From Candidatus Caccousia avistercoris (lineage in GTDB: Bacteria > Bacillota > Clostridia > Oscillospirales > Acutalibacteraceae): a DNA stretch of 19,468 nt. Positions within the stretch are counted from its first letter, which is position 1. Each line of letters starts with the position of its first letter. Made by a program: the position numbers and the translations under genes. The stretch spans positions 1 through 19,468 of the forward strand of contig DVMK01000086.1 in assembly GCA_018715025.1 (NCBI GenBank), given 5' to 3'. The notes under the pieces are model-generated. The model did no database searches. It was not told where the DNA came from and was given only the letters and a program-made list of their open reading frames with translations. Shown piece after piece: positions 13,740 to 19,468 of the stretch.

Positions 13740-13768
13740 ATAATACGCCTTTGCACCCTGGTTGTCAA
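13740..13768 (-). promoter_or_regulatory. Sigma-A promoter of the dehydrogenase/kinase unit
   Basis: TTGACA (13768-13763), a 17-base spacer and TATTAT (13745-13740) on the minus strand, with a start point near 13733. Confidence 0.8.
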
Positions 13769-13816
13769 GGGGAAAGAGCAGGCCCCCGCTTCCCCCCTCC
13801 AATGGCTGCGGGCAGG

Positions 13817-13848
13817 AAAAAACCGCGGGCTGTTCCGCCCGCGGTTTT
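13817..13848 (-). terminator. Terminator of the four-helix membrane protein gene
   Basis: AAAACCGCGGGC (13848-13837) pairs perfectly with GCCCGCGGTTTT (13830-13819) on the minus strand and a T-run extends to 13817. It may also function on the plus strand, which has a shorter T-run. Confidence 0.85.
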
Positions 13849-13877
13849 GCTTGAGTGATAAGAAATGGGGACGCTGC

Positions 13878-14303
13878 TTACGCGTTGTGGGACTTGTTGA
13901 CGCCCACAATGTAGAGAATGGGCAGCAGCAGGCCGAAGGCCATGGAAAGGAGCCCGGTGACAACGCCGGCAGCCACGCCCACGCCGGTGGAGCCCATGGC
14001 GGCCCCTACCATGCCGGCTACGATGGTGGTGAGGGCGATGGTGAGAATGCCGTTGATGACAGCCAGAACGATGAGCCCGATGGCCAGCTTCTTGCACAGA
14101 TCCAGATTATCCTTGTTCTGAATGCCTACAATGCCGGCGCCCAGCTGCAAAGCGGCGGAAAGGATGGCCAGAATGGAAGAGACAACGCCCAACGCCCCCA
14201 GGGAAGCGTTGCTGCCAAAGGATGTGAACGCAGAAATCAGGTTGATGGCGCCGAAAATGATGAACAGAATGCTGATCACCTTCAGCAGAGTACTCTTTTG
14301 CAT
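13878..14303 (-). CDS. Small four-helix membrane protein of unknown function
   Basis: 141 residues; AGGAGG is nine bases before the ATG. Four hydrophobic segments are visible: LLKVISILFIIFGAINLISAF (6-26), a second at about 35-60 (LGALGVVSSILAILSAALQLGAGIVG), a third from about 73 to 105 (LAIGLIVLAVINGILTIALT) and a fourth at about 115-134 (LLSMAFGLLLPILYIVGV). The loop after helix 2 is polar (IQNKDNLDLCKK). The segment between helices 3 and 4 is Gly-rich (GMVGAAMGSTGVGVAAG). No catalytic motif is visible and I do not recognise a characterised family. It is monocistronic, with a good promoter and terminator, so it is an expressed stand-alone gene. Confidence 0.75.
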   Translation of the reverse strand: MQKSTLLKVISILFIIFGAINLISAFTSFGSNASLGALGVVSSILAILSAALQLGAGIVGIQNKDNLDLCKKLAIGLIVLAVINGILTIALTTIVAGMVGAAMGSTGVGVAAGVVTGLLSMAFGLLLPILYIVGVNKSHNA

Positions 14304-14358
14304 AAAATTTTCCTCCTATGTACGCGCCTTGGAAAGCGCTTATTCATAATACATTCAT

Positions 14359-14387
14359 ATTATATACACAATTCAGAGGAAATACAA
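14359..14387 (-). promoter_or_regulatory. Sigma-A promoter of the four-helix membrane protein
   Basis: TTGTAT (14387-14382), a 17-base spacer and TATAAT (14364-14359) on the minus strand, about 50 bases upstream of the start codon. Confidence 0.75.
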
Positions 14388-14434
14388 CCCTATTCCTACA
14401 AAAATAATGTAAAAAGATTTTCCCTCTTTTTGTA

Positions 14435-14463
14435 TAAAAAGAGGGAAGGCCATTGGCCTTCCC
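14435..14463 (-). terminator. Terminator of pyrBI
   Basis: GGGAAGGCC (14463-14455) pairs perfectly with GGCCTTCCC (14451-14443) on the minus strand, followed by TCTTTTTA. A second, mutually exclusive stem CCCTCTTTTT/AAAAAGAGGG overlaps it at about 14422-14445. Confidence 0.85.
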
Positions 14464-14483
14464 GTCGGTAATTCTGCATGGAT

Positions 14484-14918
14484 TTATCCGTGCCTGGCGT
14501 GCTTGGGGTGAAACTCCTGCTCGCAGTAGGCGCAGCGGTAGCGCTGGTTCTCCCCCAGGAGGAAAATGTGGTCGATGCCCTCCTCCGCGCTGGTGATGCA
14601 GCGGGGGTTTTTGCACTTAATCACGTTCCGCAGCTCCTTGGGCAGGACGGGCTTGCGCTTTTCCACCAGCTGGCCCTCCCGGATGATGGCCACCGTAATG
14701 TTGGAGTCCAAAAAGCCAAGAATGTCCAGGTTCACGTCGATTTCCCCGTCGATTTTGATAATATCCTTTTTCCCGTATTTGGCGCTGCGGGCGTTCTTGA
14801 TGATGGCCACGCAGCAGTCCAGGCGGCCAAGCTCCAGCAGGTCGTAAATAAGCATGCTGTTGCCCGCCTTAATGTGGTCAATCACAATGCCGTTCTGCAG
14901 ACTGTCAATGTTCAGCAT
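14484..14918 (-). CDS. pyrI: Aspartate carbamoyltransferase regulatory subunit
   Basis: 144 residues, slightly shorter than E. coli PyrI (153). PyrI binds nucleotides (CTP, ATP) and tunes the catalytic PyrB trimers in the holoenzyme of pyrimidine synthesis. The N-terminal allosteric domain begins LNIDSLQNGIVIDHIKAGN. The C-terminal zinc domain has Cys102, Cys107, Cys129 and Cys132 (CKNPRC ... CAYC), which is the expected C-x4-C / C-x2-C site joining it to PyrB. The start lies one base after the pyrB stop (TGA-C-ATG), so translation is probably coupled and gives equal subunits. Bacillus-type ATCases lack PyrI, but many Clostridia have it. Confidence 0.95.
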   Translation of the reverse strand: MLNIDSLQNGIVIDHIKAGNSMLIYDLLELGRLDCCVAIIKNARSAKYGKKDIIKIDGEIDVNLDILGFLDSNITVAIIREGQLVEKRKPVLPKELRNVIKCKNPRCITSAEEGIDHIFLLGENQRYRCAYCEQEFHPKHARHG

Positions 14919-14919
14919 G

Positions 14920-15846
14920 TCAGCGCTCCTCCTTTTCCAGGCCCAGCAGGGTCATAATCAAAGCCATGCGCACATAAACGCCGTTCTGGGCCTGCTCAAA
15001 GTAGGCGGCCCTGGGGTCGTCGTCCACCTCAAGGGTGATCTCGTTCACCCGGGGCAGGGGGTGCAGCACCGCCATGTCGGGGCGGGCCAGCTTCATTTTT
15101 TCCGGGGTGAGGATGTAGGTGTCCTTCAGGCGGATGTAGTCCTCCTCGTTGAAGAAGCGCTCCCGCTGCACGCGGGTCATGTACAGAATATCCAGCCGGG
15201 GCATGGATTCCTCCAGGGAGGTAACCTCCTCAAAGGGGATGCCGTTGGGGCGGAGCACCTCCTGAATCACGTACTCCGGCACGCGGAGCTCCTCGGGGGA
15301 GATGAGCAGGAACCGCACGCCCTCGTACCGGGCCAGGGACTTAATGAGGGAGTGAACGGTGCGGCCGAATTTCAGGTCGCCGCACAGGCCGATGGTGAGG
15401 CCGCCCAGGCTGCCCTTCCGGCGGCGGATGGTCATCAGGTCGGTGAGGGTCTGGGTGGGGTGCTGGTGGCCGCCGTCCCCCGCGTTGATGACGGGAATGC
15501 CGGAGTAGCGGGCGGCCCGCAGGGGAGCGCCCTCCTTCGGGTGGCGCATGGCGCAGATGTCGGCGTAGCCGGAGATGACGCGGATGGTGTCGGCCACGCT
15601 TTCGCCCTTGGCGGCAGAGCTGGAGTCTGCGGTGGCAAAGCCCAGCACGCTGCCCCCCAGGTTCAGCATGGCGGCCTCAAAGCTCAGCCGGGTGCGGGTG
15701 CTGGGCTCGTAAAACAGGGTGGCCAGCTTCCGCCCCGCGCACACAGAGCCGTAGGCCTTGGGGTCGGCGGCAATGCGGTCCGCCAAATCCAGAATGCGGC
15801 CGGTTTCCTCTACGGAAAAGTCCAGCGGATCAATCAGGTGTCTCAT
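14920..15846 (-). CDS. pyrB: Aspartate carbamoyltransferase catalytic subunit
   Basis: 308 residues, typical length. It condenses carbamoyl phosphate and aspartate to carbamoyl aspartate, the committed step of pyrimidine synthesis. Carbamoyl-phosphate contacts are STRTR (49-53) in FYEPSTRTRLSF, Lys80 in SSSAAKGES, the active-site loop DGGHQHPTQTLTD (residues 124-136), and HPLPRVNEI near residue 265, which binds aspartate and phosphate. GGAGG lies 12 bases before the ATG. A promoter (15913-15941) gives a leader of about 60 bases with one hairpin. No PyrR-binding consensus was recognised. It is followed by pyrI, and no other pyrimidine gene is in the window. Confidence 0.96.
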   Translation of the reverse strand: MRHLIDPLDFSVEETGRILDLADRIAADPKAYGSVCAGRKLATLFYEPSTRTRLSFEAAMLNLGGSVLGFATADSSSAAKGESVADTIRVISGYADICAMRHPKEGAPLRAARYSGIPVINAGDGGHQHPTQTLTDLMTIRRRKGSLGGLTIGLCGDLKFGRTVHSLIKSLARYEGVRFLLISPEELRVPEYVIQEVLRPNGIPFEEVTSLEESMPRLDILYMTRVQRERFFNEEDYIRLKDTYILTPEKMKLARPDMAVLHPLPRVNEITLEVDDDPRAAYFEQAQNGVYVRMALIMTLLGLEKEER

Positions 15847-15870
15847 GCTCTTTGGTACCTCCGTTGCAAA

Positions 15871-15888
15871 GCCGGGGCTGCCCCCGGC
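15871..15888 (-). promoter_or_regulatory. Hairpin in the pyrB leader
   Basis: GCCGGGG (15888-15882) pairs perfectly with CCCCGGC (15877-15871) on the minus strand, over a four-base loop, followed by only TTT. It lies just upstream of the pyrB ribosome site. It could modulate translation or pausing; the T-run is too short to call a terminator. Confidence 0.35.
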
Positions 15889-15912
15889 ATAATTCCGTTC
15901 TGTCTGGAAGAT

Positions 15913-15941
15913 ATTATAGCGCCCTCAATCCGGGTTGTCCA
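15913..15941 (-). promoter_or_regulatory. Sigma-A promoter of pyrBI
   Basis: TGGACA (15941-15936), a 17-base spacer and TATAAT (15918-15913) on the minus strand, with a start point near 15906. Confidence 0.75.
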
Positions 15942-15994
15942 GGGAAAAGAGAGGAAATCCGGCAGAAGCCTGTGGGAATCTGCCGCGGAACAGC

Positions 15995-16037
15995 AAAAAA
16001 CAGCCCCCAGAGGGCCGTTTTCCCCTCCGAAGGCTGT
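15995..16037 (-). terminator. Terminator of the trkA pair
   Basis: ACAGCC (16037-16032) pairs with GGCTGT (16005-16000) on the minus strand, with an inner GAGGG/CCCTC stem, followed by TTTTTT (16000-15995). It closes the trkA unit before the pyrB promoter. Confidence 0.8.
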
Positions 16038-16080
16038 CCGCTGTCTTGCTGCGTTCTGTTTTTCCGCGGGCCGCGGCCGG

Positions 16081-16746
16081 TCAGCGCAGGTGCTGGCCGA
16101 GGATTTTCATAAGCTCCTTTTGCGAGCCGTTGGCGCAGACGGCCACCACCTCGTCGCCCCCGTGCATCACGGTAGAGCCGTTGGGGATGATGAGGCTGTC
16201 GCCCCGGACAATGGAGATGATGAGGGTCCCCTCCGGCAGGGTAATGTCGTTGAGCGTGCGGCGGCTGAGGGCGGTGTCGTCCGGCAGGGTGACGGCGCAG
16301 ATGCCGGCCCGGCCCTTGTTGAGGGTGGCCAGCAGGTGCATTTCCGTAATGTCCACCTCCTGCTCGATCAGGTTGGTGATGATTTCTGTGCTGCTCACCG
16401 CGATGTCGGCGCCCAGGTTTTTCATGGCGGTGGAGTTGCGGGGGTTGTTGGCCCGGGCAATCACCTTGTGGGCGTGGAACTGCTTTTTCGCAAGCTGGCA
16501 GGCCACCAGATTGTCCTGATCCCGGCCGGTGACGGCAATGAAGCAGTCGGCCTGCTCGGTTTCCGCGTCCCGCAGGGTTTCAATCTCGGTGCCGTCGCCG
16601 CAGATAATCTCCGCGTCCAGGTTGTTGGCCAGGCGGCAGCAGCGCACCTTGTCCCGCTCAATCAGGCGCACGTCGTACTTGCGCTCCAGCATGTTTTCCG
16701 CCAGGTGAGAGCCCAGCTTGCCCCCGCCCATAATTACAATTCTCAT
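16081..16746 (-). CDS. trkA: TrkA-family potassium uptake regulatory protein (second of a pair)
   Basis: 221 residues with a full two-domain RCK layout. The N-terminal Rossmann domain starts MRIVIMGGGKLGSHLAENML with the GxGxxG-type nucleotide site (7-12), then IERDK at the end of strand 2 and CGDGTEIETL. The C-terminal TrkA_C domain (about 140-221) includes RTLNDITLPEGTLIISIVRG and HGGDEVVAVC. These cytoplasmic ring proteins bind NAD(H), ATP/ADP or c-di-AMP and gate TrkH/KtrB-type potassium channels. It follows the first trkA-like gene by 36 bases. No TrkH/KtrB membrane subunit is in the window. A TrkA rather than a voltage-channel RCK role is inferred from the tandem arrangement. Confidence 0.88.
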   Translation of the reverse strand: MRIVIMGGGKLGSHLAENMLERKYDVRLIERDKVRCCRLANNLDAEIICGDGTEIETLRDAETEQADCFIAVTGRDQDNLVACQLAKKQFHAHKVIARANNPRNSTAMKNLGADIAVSSTEIITNLIEQEVDITEMHLLATLNKGRAGICAVTLPDDTALSRRTLNDITLPEGTLIISIVRGDSLIIPNGSTVMHGGDEVVAVCANGSQKELMKILGQHLR

Positions 16747-16782
16747 GGTTTCGTACCTCTCAGCAAAATCCGGCGGCGCCGG

Positions 16783-17403
16783 TTAATCTTCTATGCGGGA
16801 AAAGATGACCTTGTCCCCCTCTGCCAGGGGGATCTTCCGGCTGCAGCAGAATTCTGTGGAGCCGTCGCTGTGGATGACCACAAAGGGGACTTCCCGGGAG
16901 CGGCGGGCCAGATCCTCCGGCGTGTCGCCCCAGTCCCGCTTTTCCACCAGGTAGCTGCGGAACCCGATGGTGGAGGTTTCTATGGTGAGGTGCCGGTCGT
17001 CCCAGGGGCGCACCAGGGCGTTCAGCATGGCCTCGCCCGCCCACTTGGTGTGGCAGATGCTTTTCAGCCCCAGCTTTTTGAACACCTGCTCCCTGGCCGG
17101 GTCAGAAATCCGGGCCACCACGTTCCGCACCCCGAAGAATTCCCGGGCAATTTGGGAAACGGTAATGTTCAGGTTGTCGTCCGGGGTGGCTACGGCTACC
17201 CCGTCGCAGCTTTCGATGCCTGCGGTTTTCAGCACCTCCATGTCCATGGGCACGCCTTCCACCGTAATACCGCTGAAATCCTTGTTCAAATGGCGGAAAT
17301 TATCCGCGTTTTCGTCTACAATCGCCACGTCGTGGCCTTCCTCGTCCAGCATGTTCGCCAGGTACCGCCCAAGGCGGCCGCTGCCCACTACCAAAACGTT
17401 CAA
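16783..17403 (-). CDS. trkA: TrkA-family potassium uptake regulatory protein (first of a pair)
   Basis: 206 residues from TTG 17403, which follows AAGGAGAG. The frame is open to an ATG at 17493, but that codon overlaps the -10 box, so the longer form is excluded. The Rossmann part begins LNVLVVGSGRLGRYLANML (GxGxxG), followed by VAIVDENADNFRHLNKDF and SCDGVAVATPDDNLN. The C-terminal segment is divergent, with GFRSYLVEKRDWGDTPEDLA, PFVVIHSDGS and AEGDKVIFSRIED, matching the TrkA_C fold. It pairs with the 221-residue protein just downstream. They could form a heteromeric ring or serve different transporters. It shares the promoter at 17492-17520. Confidence 0.87.
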   Translation of the reverse strand: MNVLVVGSGRLGRYLANMLDEEGHDVAIVDENADNFRHLNKDFSGITVEGVPMDMEVLKTAGIESCDGVAVATPDDNLNITVSQIAREFFGVRNVVARISDPAREQVFKKLGLKSICHTKWAGEAMLNALVRPWDDRHLTIETSTIGFRSYLVEKRDWGDTPEDLARRSREVPFVVIHSDGSTEFCCSRKIPLAEGDKVIFSRIED

Positions 17404-17491
17404 CGCAAATCTCTCCTTCTGTTTTCCTTCGCACAGGGGAAGGGGAAAGGGCGATACCGCGCCTGCGGAACCGCCCTCTGATACGATCGCC

Positions 17492-17520
17492 ATTATAGCA
17501 TATCCCCCTACCCATTACAA
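17492..17520 (-). promoter_or_regulatory. Sigma-A promoter of the trkA pair
   Basis: TTGTAA (17520-17515), a 17-base spacer and TATAAT (17497-17492) with an extended TGC on the minus strand. The rest of the divergent gap up to 17787 holds a perfect GCCGGATT/AATCCGGC hairpin (17614-17637) and other GC-rich inverted repeats with no assigned role. Confidence 0.8.
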
Positions 17521-17713
17521 CCCCGGAAACCATGGGAAAAACGGGGAAAACAGCCCGGATTTTCCAGAAAGTACGCCCTTTGGCCGGTTCCCTCCGGCGG
17601 GCGGCCGTTTTTTGCCGGATTATGCCGGAAATCCGGCTCTTTCAGAAAAGGCCCCGCCCCCTGGCCGGGGATAAAATTTCCCCCGACGGCTGGAAGCCCG
17701 GCAAAGGTTTTGC

Positions 17714-17719
17714 TATAAT
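17714..17719 (+). promoter_or_regulatory. Extended -10 promoter of rlmD
   Basis: TATAAT at 17714-17719 preceded by TGC, 17 bases after the weak -35 TGGAAG (17691-17696). It lies about 70 bases upstream of the chosen start. Confidence 0.65.
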
Positions 17720-17787
17720 GGATCCCAGATTGACAGGGGTGCCTGCCCATGCGCAGAAGCGCCCGCAGCACAGGAGGAAGAAAAGCT

Positions 17788-19176
17788 ATGGCACAAAAGG
17801 GGAAAGGGCCTGCCCTGCAGAAAAACAGGATCTTTGAGGGGGAAGTGACGGGCTACACCAGCGAGGGGGCCGGGGTGGCCCGGGCAGAGGGCGTGCCGGT
17901 GTTCCTTCCCGGGGCGGCCCAGGGGGACCGGCTGCGGTTCCGGGTGGTGAAGGGGCTGAGCGCCTACGCCTTCGGCCGGGTGGAGGAGATCCTCTCCCCC
18001 TCCCCGGACCGGATCCCGGAGGACTGCCCCATCGCCCGCCAGTGCGGGGGCTGTGTGTACCGCCATCTCTCTTATGAGGCAGAGCTGCGCGCCAAAGAGC
18101 AAAAGGTGCGGGACGCGCTGGCCAGGGTGGGGGGCTTTTCCCAGCTGCCGGTGCGCCCCATTCTGGGGGCCGAACAGCCCGACCGCTACCGGAACAAGGC
18201 GCAGTTCCCCATCGGCCTTGGGCCGGAGGGCCAGCTGTGCCTGGGCTTTTACGCCCCCCACAGCCACCGGATTGTTCCCTGCCGGGACTGCCTTCTGCAG
18301 CCGGAGGAATTCACCGCCGCCATGGAAGCCCTGCGGCAGTGGCACCGGGAAACCGGCGAAAGCGTCTATGAGGAGGCCAGCGGGCGGGGCGCGCTGCGCC
18401 ACCTGTACCTGCGCAAGGGCTTTGCCACCGGCCAGGTGATGGCCTGCCTGGTGGTAAACGGCGACCGCCTGGCCGGGGAGGATCGGCTCTGCCAGCTGCT
18501 GCGGCAGAGGGTGCCGGGGCTGGCAAGCGTGCTGCTGAACGTGAACCGGGAAAAAACGAACGTGGTGCTGGGCCGCCGGAACCGCACCCTGTGGGGCGCC
18601 CCATATTTGGAGGATGTGCTCTGCGGGCTCACCTTCCGCCTTTCCCCCCAGTCCTTCTACCAGGTAAACCGGGCGCAGGCGGAACGGCTGTACGGCCTGG
18701 CGGCCCAGTACGCCGGGCTCACCGGCAAAGAGACGCTTCTGGATTTGTACTGCGGGGCAGGAACCATCGGCCTTTCCATGGCGAACCGGGCAGGGCGTCT
18801 CATCGGGGTGGAGGTAGTGCCGGAGGCAGTGGAAAACGCCCGGGAAAACGCCGCCCGCAACCACATTCAGAACGCGGAATTCCTCTGCGGCGACGCGGCC
18901 CAGGCCGCGGAAACCCTGCGCCGCCGGGGGGAGCGCCCCCACGTGGTGGTGCTGGACCCGCCCCGGAAGGGCTGCGGCGAAGCGCTGGCCGCCACCGTGT
19001 GCGGCATGGCCCCCCAGCGGGTGGTGTACGTTTCCTGCGACCCCGCCACCCTGGCTCGCGACCTCCGCTTTTTCGCCGCCCGGGGCTACGCCCCCCAGGA
19101 GGCCGCCCCCGCCGACCTCTTCCCCCGCACCTGCCATGTGGAAACGGTGGTGGCGCTGCAGCATAAAAAAACTTGA
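17788..19176 (+). CDS. rlmD: 23S rRNA (uracil-5-)-methyltransferase, RlmD/RumA type
   Basis: 462 residues from ATG 17788, which follows AGGAGG; an in-frame ATG at 17749 has a poorer site. It transfers a methyl group from SAM to C5 of uracil in 23S rRNA (U1939, and in Bacillus RlmCD also U747). Domains in order: an N-terminal TRAM RNA-binding fold (FEGEVTGYTSEGAGVARAEG), then an iron-sulphur cysteine set Cys80, Cys86, Cys89 (CPIARQCGGC) plus Cys165 or Cys168. The SAM fold follows with LDLYCGAGTIGLSMA from about residue 316, then VVLDPPRKGC, and the catalytic Cys417 in VSCDPATLARDL. The gene is monocistronic and divergent from trkA. Choosing between single- and dual-specificity needs an alignment. 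Confidence 0.93.
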   Translation: MAQKGKGPALQKNRIFEGEVTGYTSEGAGVARAEGVPVFLPGAAQGDRLRFRVVKGLSAYAFGRVEEILSPSPDRIPEDCPIARQCGGCVYRHLSYEAELRAKEQKVRDALARVGGFSQLPVRPILGAEQPDRYRNKAQFPIGLGPEGQLCLGFYAPHSHRIVPCRDCLLQPEEFTAAMEALRQWHRETGESVYEEASGRGALRHLYLRKGFATGQVMACLVVNGDRLAGEDRLCQLLRQRVPGLASVLLNVNREKTNVVLGRRNRTLWGAPYLEDVLCGLTFRLSPQSFYQVNRAQAERLYGLAAQYAGLTGKETLLDLYCGAGTIGLSMANRAGRLIGVEVVPEAVENARENAARNHIQNAEFLCGDAAQAAETLRRRGERPHVVVLDPPRKGCGEALAATVCGMAPQRVVYVSCDPATLARDLRFFAARGYAPQEAAPADLFPRTCHVETVVALQHKKT

Positions 19177-19204
19177 CAGCACAATCCGTGTAAAAATCAA
19201 GTTT
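19169..19204 (+). repeat. Inverted repeat at the rlmD 3' end
   Basis: AAACTTGA (19169-19176) is the exact reverse complement of TCAAGTTT (19197-19204), with an inner CAC/GTG match. It contains the rlmD stop codon. It may be a weak terminator or mark a junction, because base composition changes to AT-richer sequence after it. Confidence 0.4.
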
Positions 19205-19390
19205 GGCGAGAGAGGGCAAAGTACTGTTTGAGCCTATCGTTAAGGAAGCCGGAAAGAACGAGCTGATTATTTAGAATCATTAGAACTAAATGTAGCTTTA
19301 AGGCGCATACTGCTTATATAACAGAGGCAGTGGAAGCGATAAGGGAAGCTTTGAATTATTACAGGGAGATTATAGAAAATGATTAAAGAA
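19205..19390 (+). pseudogene. Decayed coding fragments, frame-broken
   Basis: The sequence is clearly less GC-rich than the rest of the window. Three short frames look protein-like but are interrupted: one ends EGKVLFEPIVKEAGKNELII at 19274, another reads KERADYLESLELNVALRRIL, and a third reads AYITEAVEAIREALNYYREI and stops at 19384-19386. Stops and frame changes between them suggest remnants of one or two small genes rather than active ones. The parent family is not recognised. The call rests on codon-like texture only. Confidence 0.3.
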
Positions 19391-19395
19391 AAAAA

Positions 19396-19468
19396 TTATA
19401 ACTGGGCCTTGATGCTGTTCTCCAAATCAATCCGCAGGGTGATTTCCCTTGTGGCTTTCTGTTTCGGG
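19396..19468 (-). CDS. C-terminal end of a leftward gene cut by the window edge
   Basis: A minus-strand frame entering from the right edge reads PKQKATREITLRIDLENSI and ends KAQL with TAA at 19398-19396. About 23 residues are visible, basic at the start. The text is protein-like, but it is too short to name a family or even to prove it is coding. Confidence 0.35.
   Translation of the reverse strand, partial: PKQKATREITLRIDLENSIKAQL

Noticed and set aside
15847..15912. PyrR-binding attenuator upstream of pyrB
   Set aside because: Only one short hairpin with three T follows the promoter. No PyrR-binding consensus or antiterminator partner was seen.
14854..17481. An 875-residue plus-strand open frame
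   Set aside because: It is antisense to pyrB and both trkA genes, has low-complexity His/Gly/Val-rich text and lacks any domain. Long antisense frames are expected in GC-rich coding DNA.

Overview
This window looks like chromosomal DNA from a spore-forming, GC-rich member of the Clostridia, most likely a gut Oscillospirales/Ruminococcaceae relative. The placement is inferred from four things: spoVS beside rny and ymdB, a single-chain glycyl-tRNA synthetase, strong AGGAGG ribosome sites with frequent TTG starts, and sigma-A promoters with 17-base spacers. Protein families were assigned by reading motifs; no database search was run. No CRISPR array, intact insertion sequence or prophage is visible.

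Layout. 1-371 (-): 5' part of a Crp/Fnr-type regulator with a palindromic control region. 794-3704 (-): two-gene unit of a MORN-repeat protein and a ComEC-like metallo-beta-lactamase-fold protein. 3867-4112 (-): small Ala-rich protein. 4342-4842 (+): trmL. 5373-8123 (+): rny, ymdB, spoVS, the RNA-decay/sporulation neighbourhood known from Bacillus. 8236-8382 (-): an unannotated candidate small RNA with its own promoter and terminator. 8549-9013 (-): YhcH/YiaL family protein. 9168-11371 (-): tRNA-Arg(CCT), a GtrA-like membrane protein and glyQS. 11560-13681 (-): sorbitol-type dehydrogenase and fructokinase-like kinase under one promoter with a palindrome at its start point. 13878-14303 (-): four-helix membrane protein. 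14484-15846 (-): pyrBI. 16081-17403 (-): two TrkA-type potassium regulatory proteins. 17788-19176 (+): RlmD-type 23S rRNA methyltransferase. 19177-19468: AT-richer decayed sequence plus the end of a leftward gene.

How it fits together. Much of the window is housekeeping: RNA modification (trmL, rlmD), mRNA turnover (rny), charging of tRNA-Gly, tRNA-Arg, pyrimidine synthesis (pyrBI) and potassium homeostasis (trkA pair). Accessory metabolism is represented by the polyol-to-fructose-phosphate pair. Most transcription units have both a recognisable sigma-A promoter and an intrinsic terminator, so unit boundaries are fairly secure. The most interesting unexplained items are the small RNA at 8236-8382, which carries two anti-Shine-Dalgarno-like C/U-rich segments, and the MORN/MBL pair. 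After those come the terminator-like hairpins in the leaders of rny, trmL and gtrA-glyQS, and the palindromes at the crp-like and polyol promoters.
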